Assembly (NCBI GenBank): GCA_015229045.1
Contig: JADGCJ010000139.1
Location: 1-8,465 of the forward strand
Direction of reading: 5' to 3'
From: Magnetococcales bacterium
GTDB taxonomy: Bacteria > Pseudomonadota > Magnetococcia > Magnetococcales > DC0425bin3
Length of the DNA stretch: 8,465 nt
The notes below the pieces were generated by a model, which made no database searches, was not told where the DNA came from, and saw only the letters and a program-made list of their open reading frames with translations. The position numbers and the translations under genes were made by a program. Positions 1 to 5,579 of this stretch are shown here, one piece after another (position 1 is the first letter of the stretch; each line of letters begins with the position of its first letter).

Positions 1-446
1 GGAATGGAAAAACCAACAAAATCGGCGACAAAGGGAACTTGCCGGCGGGAGGGTTTATCAAGCAAAACGCAGGTCAGAATCTGGGCCGCGCCCTTGTCGC
101 GCAGGCGTTGCACGGCACAGGTCAGGGTGTTACCACTGTCGAGAATATCTTCCAGCAACAGCACCTGCCGACCGGTCAAATCCAGGGTGCAATCCATATG
201 GATTTGGACATGGCCACTGGAGACGGTTTTTTTGCCATAGGAGGCGAGGAGCATGCAATCCAGGAGGGGATTGACTCCCAGTCGGGAGAGGGCGCGCAAC
301 AGATCGGCGGTGAACACCAGGGCACCCTTGAGCAGTCCGACCAGGATTGGCTCTGGTTGCAGATGGGGAGCGATTTCAACGGCCAGGGACGCGACTCTTT
401 TCTGAATCTGGCTTTCGGTAAACAAGGTGGTGATCGGGTGATTCAC
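1..446 (-). CDS. hpt: Hypoxanthine (guanine) phosphoribosyltransferase, 3' end outside window
   Basis: This cytoplasmic purine-salvage enzyme transfers the phosphoribosyl group of PRPP to hypoxanthine or guanine, giving IMP or GMP. The visible 149 residues contain the family landmarks in order: VGLLKGALVF near residues 36-45 (substrate and pyrophosphate loop), LLDCMLLASYG near 61-71, the PRPP-binding motif VLLLEDILDSGNTL at 95-108 with its acidic pair E99/D100, then LLDKPSRR at 128-135 and DFVGFSIP at 142-149. Bacterial Hpt is about 175-180 residues, so roughly 25-30 residues are missing beyond the left edge. The start is GTG at 446-444; the GTGA overlaps the metW stop by four bases, which points to translational coupling, and a purine-rich GAGAG lies just upstream. 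Its place as third gene after metX-metW suggests co-transcription from the metX promoter. The assignment to the HPRT family is firm; the base preference (hypoxanthine or guanine) cannot be read from this sequence. Confidence 0.94.
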   Translation of the reverse strand, partial: MNHPITTLFTESQIQKRVASLAVEIAPHLQPEPILVGLLKGALVFTADLLRALSRLGVNPLLDCMLLASYGKKTVSSGHVQIHMDCTLDLTGRQVLLLEDILDSGNTLTCAVQRLRDKGAAQILTCVLLDKPSRRQVPFVADFVGFSI

Positions 447-1102
447 GGCTCTCTCTTTTCCAGGAGAAAAACAGCCATCGGAGCCAACAAATTGGCCGCC
501 GCCATGGGAACCAGAAGGTTGGAAAAAAACCGTTTGAACACTCCCTGGGGTCGGTTGCCCGCCCAACCCAGGGGGATTTGTTTGATGATCCGGACACGCA
601 TGGATTGGCACAAATCCTGGAAATCCAGGATGGTACAGACATGAATATTGGGCGTATCGTGCCATTCGAAGGGAAATTGCGGATTTTGGGGCATGCGTCC
701 TTCGATGGCCAGGCTCAGACGGTTGCGCCAATGGCCGAAGTTGGGCATGGAAACGATGCTTTTTTTGCCGACCCGCAGCATTTCCTGGATGACGAAGCGG
801 GGTCGGGTGACGGTTTGCAGGGTGTGGGACAGAATGACATAGTCGAAGGCGTTGTCATGGTGGTCCGACAAACCCTGATCGAGGTCACCGTGATAGACCG
901 GGACACCGCGTTCGATGCAGGTCCGCACTTTTTCCAGGGAAATTTCCACACCGAAACCCCGGGCGTTTTTTTTGCGAATCAGATGGTCGAGCAGCAATCC
1001 ATCGCCGCATCCCAGATCCATGACCCGGGACTCGGGTGCCACCAGGCCGGCGATCACCTCCAGGTCCACGCGCAGATCAGGCACCAGGCGTCTCCCTGAC
1101 AT
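443..1102 (-). CDS. metW: Methionine biosynthesis protein MetW, methyltransferase-fold partner of MetX
   Basis: This 219-residue protein is a classic MetW. It has a class I SAM-methyltransferase fold: motif I MDLGCGDG at residues 28-35, the acidic end of strand two in GVEI at 51-54, GDLDQGL at 72-78 and DYVILSHTLQ at 87-96. MetW-specific blocks follow: NFGHWRNRL at 121-129, EWHDTPNIHVCT at 146-157 and the terminal NLLAPMAVFLLEK. In this family MetW is genetically tied to MetX and in some bacteria is needed for full homoserine acyltransferase activity; a methylated substrate is not established. The ATG at 1102 is preceded by AAAGG with a short spacer and lies 20 bp after the metX stop. The 3' end overlaps hpt by four bases. 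Length and motifs are normal for the family, with no sign of decay. Identity is based on motif recognition, not a database comparison. Confidence 0.96.
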   Translation of the reverse strand: MSGRRLVPDLRVDLEVIAGLVAPESRVMDLGCGDGLLLDHLIRKKNARGFGVEISLEKVRTCIERGVPVYHGDLDQGLSDHHDNAFDYVILSHTLQTVTRPRFVIQEMLRVGKKSIVSMPNFGHWRNRLSLAIEGRMPQNPQFPFEWHDTPNIHVCTILDFQDLCQSMRVRIIKQIPLGWAGNRPQGVFKRFFSNLLVPMAAANLLAPMAVFLLEKREP

Positions 1103-1122
1103 GAGCCTTTGTATTGTATAAA

Positions 1123-2295
1123 TCAGGCAACTCTGGTCTCCCGACGACTGGTTTCTTCCAGAAGGCGGTTCAAGAATCCGGCCAGTGACTCTTTGTATTG
1201 CGGAGCATCCAGCAGGAAGGCATCATGGCCATGCGGAGAGGAAAACTCCTGGAAAGTCACTTCCTTACGGTTCCAGTTCAGAATTTTGACGAGTTCCTTG
1301 GAGCGGCTGGTATCAAAACGCCAATCGGTATCGAAACACATGACCAGAAAACGGGCCGTGACCGGTTGGAGCCGTCTGGCCGTGGTTTCCGGATCCGGAA
1401 AGGGATCGTAATAGTCCATGGCCTTGGTGATGTAGAGGTAGGTATTGGCATCGAAGCGGCGCACGAAGGATGACCCCTGATGCGCCAGATAGCTCTCCAC
1501 GGCAAAGTCGGTTTCGAAGCCATAGGAGAGATTTTCCCGATCCTGGAGACGGCGACCAAATTTTTCGTGCAACCCTTTTTCCGACAGATAGGTGATGTGG
1601 GCCATCATGCGGGCCAGGGCCAGCCCTTTTTCCGGACGCGGGCCGTCGTAGTGATCGCCATTGTTGAAATGGGGATCGGACATGATGGCTTGGCGTGCCA
1701 CGGCGTTGAAGGCAATGTTCTGGGCGGTGAGCCGGGGGGTGGAGCCAATGATGATGCTCGATGCAACCTGATCTGGATAATCCAAGGCCCATTGCAGGGC
1801 AATCATGCCGCCCATGGAGCCGCCGGCCACGGCCAGGAGTTTTTTGATACCCAGATGGTCCACGAAGGCATTTTGCAGGCGGGCCATATCGCCCAAGGTG
1901 ATCATGGGAAAGCGCAGGCCGTAGGGCTTGCCGGTTGCGGGATTCACGCTGGAAGGTCCTGTGGTCCCATTGCAGCCGCCCAGATTGTTGGTGCTGATGA
2001 TGAAAAATTTGCGGGTATCGAAGGGTTTCCCGGGACCGATATAATCATCCCACCAGCCGTAACGGCGATCATCCGGGTGGTGACGTCCCGCAGCATGGGC
2101 TGTGCCGGAGAGTGCATGGCAGACCAGTACGGCATTGGAGACGTCCGCATTCAGTTCGCCGTAGGTTTCATAAGCAACGCCGACCGGCCCCAGGGTGGCA
2201 CCACAATCCAGGGGGAGCGGCTTGTCCCGGGTGAATAATTCAGCATGGTGGGTGGTCACGATACCGACCGAACCCGGTTGGCTTTCCAGCGTCAT
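1123..2295 (-). CDS. metX: Homoserine O-acyltransferase MetX
   Basis: MetX is an alpha/beta-hydrolase-fold enzyme that acylates the hydroxyl of L-homoserine using acetyl-CoA or succinyl-CoA, the committed step to methionine. From the chosen ATG at 2295 the protein is 390 residues, the normal length. Landmarks are AYETYGELN at 41-49, CHALSG at 59-64, GWWDDYIGPG at 80-89, NNLGGCNGTTGPSS at 103-116, nucleophile elbow GGSMGG at 158-163 (Ser160), RFDANTYLYITKAMDYYD at 280-297, the catalytic Asp in TDWRF (Asp324), and GHDAFLL at 356-362 (His357). The frame stays open upstream to 2484, but that extension has no family sequence and contains a strong promoter candidate. A GGAAG lies six bases before the 2295 ATG, so the short form is preferred. 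Arg326, two residues after the catalytic Asp, resembles succinyl-CoA-using MetX proteins as I recall them, so the acyl donor is left open. Confidence 0.97.
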   Translation of the reverse strand: MTLESQPGSVGIVTTHHAELFTRDKPLPLDCGATLGPVGVAYETYGELNADVSNAVLVCHALSGTAHAAGRHHPDDRRYGWWDDYIGPGKPFDTRKFFIISTNNLGGCNGTTGPSSVNPATGKPYGLRFPMITLGDMARLQNAFVDHLGIKKLLAVAGGSMGGMIALQWALDYPDQVASSIIIGSTPRLTAQNIAFNAVARQAIMSDPHFNNGDHYDGPRPEKGLALARMMAHITYLSEKGLHEKFGRRLQDRENLSYGFETDFAVESYLAHQGSSFVRRFDANTYLYITKAMDYYDPFPDPETTARRLQPVTARFLVMCFDTDWRFDTSRSKELVKILNWNRKEVTFQEFSSPHGHDAFLLDAPQYKESLAGFLNRLLEETSRRETRVA

Positions 2296-2301
2296 TCCCT
2301 G

Positions 2302-2306
2302 CTTCC
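2302..2306 (-). promoter_or_regulatory. Ribosome binding site that decides the metX start
   Basis: On the minus strand GGAAG sits six bases before the ATG at 2295-2293; an AGGGA directly abuts the ATG. This is the best Shine-Dalgarno match near a start codon in this reading frame and gives a protein of standard MetX length. Confidence 0.6.
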
Positions 2307-2364
2307 AGAATGGGTGTGGCTTTTGTTGCGCAGTCAAACAGTTGTATCTTCCGAGGAACCCGGG

Positions 2365-2393
2365 ATTCTGTACCACATGGGATTCCCTGTCAA
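2365..2393 (-). promoter_or_regulatory. Candidate sigma70 promoter of the metX-metW-hpt operon
   Basis: Read on the minus strand, a perfect -35 TTGACA (2393-2388) is followed by a 17-base spacer and a -10 of CAGAAT (2370-2365, four of six consensus bases). Transcription would start near 2358, leaving a leader of about 60 bases before the metX ATG. The -35 lies within the small inverted repeat CCCT-GTCA-AGGG (2385-2396, plus-strand reading), and a GGGATTCCC palindrome (2379-2387) fills part of the spacer, so a repressor could act here. I could not match the leader to a known SAM riboswitch class. Confidence 0.55.
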
Positions 2394-2418
2394 GGGTATT
2401 GGAGCCAGCCGACATTGG

Positions 2419-2437
2419 CCATGCCGGATTCGCATGG
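2419..2437. repeat. Perfect 6-bp inverted repeat upstream of the metX promoter
   Basis: CCATGC (2419-2424) and GCATGG (2432-2437) are perfect inverted arms separated by seven bases. The centre lies about 35 bases upstream of the metX -35 and about 45 bases upstream of the candidate promoter of the divergent gene. No T-run follows, so it is not an intrinsic terminator. It may be an operator shared by the divergent genes or simply chance. Confidence 0.3.
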
Positions 2438-2471
2438 GACTTGCCCTTCCCGGGATCAGCCGGATGTACCA

Positions 2472-2500
2472 TTGAAAAAGACATGCGTTGCGTGTACAGT
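2472..2500 (+). promoter_or_regulatory. Candidate promoter of the unknown-function gene at 2585
   Basis: TTGAAA (2472-2477, five of six -35 bases) is separated by 17 bases from TACAGT (2495-2500, four of six -10 bases). The predicted start near 2507 would give a leader of about 80 bases. It is divergent from the metX promoter, with about 80 bp between the two -35 elements. Support is consensus matching only. Confidence 0.35.
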
Positions 2501-2584
2501 CCGAACCATGCGAAAATGCTGTATCGTCTCGAATGTTTTTACTGAGCGGGCATTTTTTCTGTCGCTCGCAAGTTTGCCATTGCT

Positions 2585-3103
2585 GTGAACATGCCCATTT
2601 TTGAAAGCCCGATGAACCCTGACTTGTTTGAAACGGGCATGGGAGAGCTGATCCTCAGCCGAAAGATGCCAAACGGAGAAATCGCCTTCTCTGTATTCTT
2701 GATTGATGCGTGGTGTCTTGGCGTGAAAGATTGTTTTTACAATTTCATTTCAAAAGTTCAGTATGACGATCTTGTCAAAAAGGTGCAAACATCGCACGAA
2801 ATGGAACATGTCCATCCTGCCTGTCTTCGAAAAATTGTGGAATCGGCTGTGTCGTATGCCGATGCCCTTGGGTTCAAACCCCATCAGGACTTTACTCTTG
2901 GAAAATTGCTGCTGGGGGATATCGAATCAGATCTCTGCCCATCCCAGTATCAATTTGGCAGGGACGGCAAGCCGTTCTACGTATCCGGGCCAAATGATAC
3001 CGAGGCTGATTCAAGGAAAAGAGTAAACCAACTCCATAAAGTATGTGGGGATGGCCAATACAACTACTTGATCAACACCGGAGATCCCGACGGATTCTTT
3101 TGA
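2585..3103 (+). CDS. Conserved protein of unknown function
   Basis: The product is 172 residues from a GTG at 2585; ATG codons at 2591 and 2612 are alternative starts, and none has a clear Shine-Dalgarno. I recognise sequence blocks but no function: SRKMPNGEIAFSVFLIDAWC at 25-44, running into LGVKDCFYN, then LRKIVESAVSYADALGFKPH at 81-100, LGKLLLGD at 105-112 and FGRDGKPFYVSGPND at 124-138. I recall very similar blocks in uncharacterised bacterial proteins, some linked to SEC-C metal-binding motifs, but no SEC-C cysteine cluster is present here. No signal peptide or membrane segment is seen, so it is probably cytoplasmic. The gene is clearly more AT-rich than its neighbours (21 of 60 bases are G or C in 2701-2760, against 38 of 60 in 4381-4440), hinting at transfer. 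It is divergent from metX and convergent with the response regulator. Confidence 0.78.
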   Translation: MNMPIFESPMNPDLFETGMGELILSRKMPNGEIAFSVFLIDAWCLGVKDCFYNFISKVQYDDLVKKVQTSHEMEHVHPACLRKIVESAVSYADALGFKPHQDFTLGKLLLGDIESDLCPSQYQFGRDGKPFYVSGPNDTEADSRKRVNQLHKVCGDGQYNYLINTGDPDGFF

Positions 3104-3149
3104 CACGGACGGTTATATTTATTACAAGTGGTTGGTTGACTTTTTCGCA

Positions 3150-3530
3150 TCATCCATCAAGATGCTTCCGGACACACTCCAAAAGAATATTTTTTCTGAT
3201 CGGCTTGACGATATAATCTGCCGCGCCCAATGCCAATCCCCTGGATATATCCTCTTCATCGTTCATCGCACTCGTGAAGATGACCGGTATGTCTTTCGTA
3301 TTCCCATGAGATTTCAAAGCTTGACAAACCTTGTAACCATCCATGCCTGGCATCATGATGTCCAACAAAATCAGATCCGGATGTTCCATACCTGCAATTT
3401 CCAAGGCACTCGCACCATCTGTCGCAAGAAAAAGTGAATAACTTCCATGCAAAAAACCCGCCAACAACTTGACGTTTGCTGGTACGTCATCGACTATCAA
3501 TATTCTCTGGGGATTGTTTTGCTTACACAT
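3150..3530 (-). CDS. Stand-alone receiver-domain response regulator
   Basis: The 126-residue product is a single CheY-like receiver domain. It shows the acidic pair D14/D15 in LIVDD, phosphoacceptor D57 in LILLDIMMPGMDGY (53-66), the switch Ser87 in FTSA, and K109-P110 in YIVKP. The receiver ends at about residue 124 and no output domain (DNA-binding, GGDEF or HD-GYP) follows, so it probably acts by protein contact or as a phosphate relay. The receiver sequence resembles those found in front of larger output domains, so loss of a C-terminal part is possible; a stop codon directly after HLDG ends it cleanly. The ATG at 3530 has a weak GGA about nine bases upstream. No histidine kinase is in the window. 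It converges on the unknown-function gene with a 46-bp gap lacking a recognisable terminator. Confidence 0.9.
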   Translation of the reverse strand: MCKQNNPQRILIVDDVPANVKLLAGFLHGSYSLFLATDGASALEIAGMEHPDLILLDIMMPGMDGYKVCQALKSHGNTKDIPVIFTSAMNDEEDISRGLALGAADYIVKPIRKNILLECVRKHLDG

Positions 3531-3693
3531 TTTCTATTCCGCAATCATTGCATGAAATATCCAGATCCCCTGATAAAATCCAGAACGGACTCTGAACGTC
3601 AAGAGTACACCACCTGCCATTTCCGGTAAAGACCCATATCCACAAAAATTTCCACTGATATCCTCTTCTCAGATGTATCCGCATCCAGCCTGG

Positions 3694-3722
3694 TTGCCAA
3701 AAGGGAAACCGTTTGAGAAAAT
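3694..3722 (+). promoter_or_regulatory. Candidate promoter of the Gld-like ABC operon
   Basis: TTGCCA (3694-3699, five of six) and GAAAAT (3717-3722, four of six) are separated by 17 bases, giving a predicted start near 3729 and a leader of about 135 bases before the ATPase ATG. The DNA is AT-rich here, so chance matches are easier. This is the best match I found in the interval. Confidence 0.33.
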
Positions 3723-3856
3723 GGGTCAGTGGTTGCACTTGCCGAGCGATTGTGACATGGAAACGTGGATGATCAGAAACTTGTGCAATCCGAAAAAGAG
3801 AGGTTCCCTGCCTGTTGAAACCGCCCATGAGTGAACCGGTGACCTGTCGTGGAGAT

Positions 3857-3861
3857 GAGGA
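3857..3861 (+). promoter_or_regulatory. Ribosome binding site that decides the ABC ATPase start
   Basis: GAGGA ends four bases before the ATG at 3866. The in-frame upstream candidates, TTG at 3815 and ATG at 3827, have no comparable purine tract, and the residues they would add are not part of the ABC domain. Confidence 0.6.
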
Positions 3862-3865
3862 ATCG

Positions 3866-4825
3866 ATGGACGTTCTGATCAAGGTCGAAAATCTGCGCAA
3901 GGAGTTTCGCCGGATCAAGGCTGTTGACAATATTTCCTTTCAAGTACAAAGAGGTGAGGTGCTGGGATTCCTTGGCCCCAACGGTGCCGGCAAATCCACC
4001 ACGATGCGCATGATCACCGGTTTTCTATCCCCGACCGGTGGCCGGGTCGAGGTCGCCGGGTTTGACATGGTCCGCCAACCCCTGGCAGGAAAACGTCGCC
4101 TGGGCTATCTGCCGGAAGGCTCCCCGGCCTATGCCGACATGACACCCGCCGGATTTCTCGACTTTGTGGCTGGCATCCGTAAACTGAGCGGCCCGGAGAA
4201 AAAACAGCGCATCGATGCCACCGTGGCCCAGGTCCATATCGAAAAAATCATGCACCAACCCATCGAAACCCTCTCCAAAGGCTTCAAACGGCGCGTTGGA
4301 CTGGCCCAGGCCATTCTGCATGACCCGGATATCCTGATCCTTGATGAACCCACGGATGGTCTCGATCCCAATCAAAAACAGGAAGTCCGCACCCTGATCC
4401 GACACATGGCCCCGCACAAGGCCATTGTGCTGTCCACCCACATTCTGGAAGAGGTCGAGCCACTCTGTACACGGGTTGTCGTCATTGCCCGGGGCAGACT
4501 CCTGGCCGATGAAACCCCCGAGGCCTTTGCCAGCCGTTCCCGTCAGCATGATGCCGTAACCCTGACCTTGCCGTCGCACCAGGCCGCCGCAGCCAGGCAA
4601 GTCCTGGCCAATCTGCCGGAAGTCGCCGAACTGGAAACCCTGACAGAAAACCCGGATCGCGTGACAATCCGATTGTTGCCAAAACCCGGTGTTCACCTCG
4701 CCGCGCTGGTGGGTGCCATGGCTCACACCCACGGCTGGTCACTGGAAAAACTGTTTGTGGACCGCGGACACCTGGATGAGGCGTTCCGCACCCTGACCCA
4801 AGCCACGGATCCACACCCCCCCTGA
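3866..4825 (+). CDS. ABC transporter ATP-binding protein, GldA-like
   Basis: This 319-residue cytoplasmic ATPase should energise the permease encoded next. From the ATG at 3866 it shows Walker A GPNGAGKST at 37-45, a Q-loop region LGYLPEGSPAYADMT at 79-93 where glutamate takes the usual glutamine place (as in GldA/NatA-type proteins), ABC signature LSKGFKRRVGLAQA at 136-149, Walker B ILILDEPTDGLDP at 157-169 and the switch histidine in STHILEEVE (His192). The C-terminal third (about 225-319) is the extra domain typical of this drug/lipid/gliding-type ABC-2 subfamily. All catalytic residues are intact, so it should be active. The adjoining permease and GldG-like protein make the Gld-type assignment much stronger than the ATPase alone would. 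Substrate is unknown; gliding should not be assumed, since related clusters occur in non-gliding bacteria. Confidence 0.95.
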   Translation: MDVLIKVENLRKEFRRIKAVDNISFQVQRGEVLGFLGPNGAGKSTTMRMITGFLSPTGGRVEVAGFDMVRQPLAGKRRLGYLPEGSPAYADMTPAGFLDFVAGIRKLSGPEKKQRIDATVAQVHIEKIMHQPIETLSKGFKRRVGLAQAILHDPDILILDEPTDGLDPNQKQEVRTLIRHMAPHKAIVLSTHILEEVEPLCTRVVVIARGRLLADETPEAFASRSRQHDAVTLTLPSHQAAAARQVLANLPEVAELETLTENPDRVTIRLLPKPGVHLAALVGAMAHTHGWSLEKLFVDRGHLDEAFRTLTQATDPHPP

Positions 4826-4837
4826 AGAGATCACGCC

Positions 4838-5575
4838 ATGTGGAATTCTGTCGCCACCATTTTTCACCGCGAAATGACCAGCTATTTCACCACCCCCATC
4901 GCCTACGTTTTTTTGGTGATTTATCTCTCCCTTTCCGGAATATTCACCTTCAACATGGGAAATTTCTTCCCGCGGGGACAGGCGGATCTGCTGTCGTTTT
5001 TCACCTATCACCCCTGGCTCTATCTGTTTCTCATCCCGGCACTGACCATGCGCCTGTGGGCTGAAGAACGAAAAAGCGGTTCCATCGAACTGTTGCTGAC
5101 GCTGCCCATACGCCCCCTGGAGGCGGTTTTGGGCAAGTTTTTCGCCGCCTGGTGTTTTGCGGCCATCGCTTTGGGTCTCACTTTTCCTTTGTGGCTGACG
5201 GTCAATTATCTGGGCAACCCCGACAATGGCGTCATCCTGGCGAGTTATGTCGGCAGCCTGTTTCTGGCCGGCGGCTTTCTGGCCATGGGGTCGGCTCTTT
5301 CCGCCCTGACCCACAATCAGGTCATCGCCTTTGTGATGACCGTCACTGTGGGACTTTGTTTCATCTTGAGCGGGCACCCTCTGGTTTTGGAATTTTTCAG
5401 CGGCTGGGCACCGCTCCTGTTGCGGGACACCGTCGCCTCGTTCAGTTTTTTGACCCACTTTACCAACATTGGCAAAGGGGTGATCGACCTGCGGGACGGC
5501 ATCTTCTTCGGATCGTTGATGGCCTTCTGCCTCTACGTCAACGTCCTGGTTCTCGAACAGCGAAAAGGAGCGTGA
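4838..5575 (+). CDS. ABC-2 type permease, GldF-like
   Basis: This 245-residue inner-membrane protein is the transmembrane partner of the ATPase encoded 12 bp upstream. About six hydrophobic helices are visible, near residues 20-38, 58-75, 101-124, 132-152, 162-178 and 220-238. Between the second and third lies the family hallmark WAEERKSGSIELLLTLP (74-90), the amphipathic segment that contacts the ATPase in ABC-2 transporters. HFTNIGKGVIDLRDGIFF (207-224) before the last helix is also typical of GldF/NosY-like permeases. The length matches the family. The ATG at 4838 has a modest AAGAGA about seven bases upstream. With one permease gene, the transporter is probably a homodimer. The cargo cannot be told from sequence. 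Confidence 0.93.
   Translation: MWNSVATIFHREMTSYFTTPIAYVFLVIYLSLSGIFTFNMGNFFPRGQADLLSFFTYHPWLYLFLIPALTMRLWAEERKSGSIELLLTLPIRPLEAVLGKFFAAWCFAAIALGLTFPLWLTVNYLGNPDNGVILASYVGSLFLAGGFLAMGSALSALTHNQVIAFVMTVTVGLCFILSGHPLVLEFFSGWAPLLLRDTVASFSFLTHFTNIGKGVIDLRDGIFFGSLMAFCLYVNVLVLEQRKGA
5565..5570 (+). promoter_or_regulatory. Strong ribosome binding site of the GldG-like gene
   Basis: AAGGAG lies nine bases before the ATG at 5580 and sits inside the last codons of the permease gene, supporting co-expression of permease and auxiliary protein. Confidence 0.65.
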
Positions 5576-5579
5576 ATCC

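Larger units (their letters stand above)
3531..3865. other. 335-bp interval between divergent genes, no convincing gene
   Basis: This stretch separates the response regulator (minus) from the ABC ATPase (plus). It should hold the upstream regions of both. It contains two unconvincing open frames. One is on the plus strand at 3673-3834 (53 codons from ATG, open back to 3577). The other is on the minus strand from 3930 or 3828 down to 3523, which would overlap the response-regulator start by eight bases. Neither has a good ribosome binding site or recognisable motifs. I see no terminal inverted repeats, tRNA or strong hairpin. Confidence 0.5.

Noticed and set aside
39..644. 201-codon plus-strand frame opposite hpt and metW
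   Set aside because: It is a shadow of two recognised minus-strand genes and crosses their junction.
1480..2238. 252-codon plus-strand frame opposite metX
   Set aside because: The complementary strand encodes MetX with all catalytic motifs; the plus-strand translation is G/H/A-rich without family features.
2296..2360. SAM riboswitch in the metX leader
   Set aside because: The leader is short and I could not find the conserved core or pseudoknot elements of known SAM classes; only small hairpins such as TTCC-TC-GGAA are visible.
2296..2484. N-terminal extension of MetX to 453 residues
   Set aside because: It has no MetX-like residues, includes a promoter candidate, and exceeds the normal family length by about 60 residues.
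3104..3149. Bidirectional terminator between the convergent genes
   Set aside because: A short T-run is present near 3140 but no stem longer than three or four pairs precedes it on either strand.
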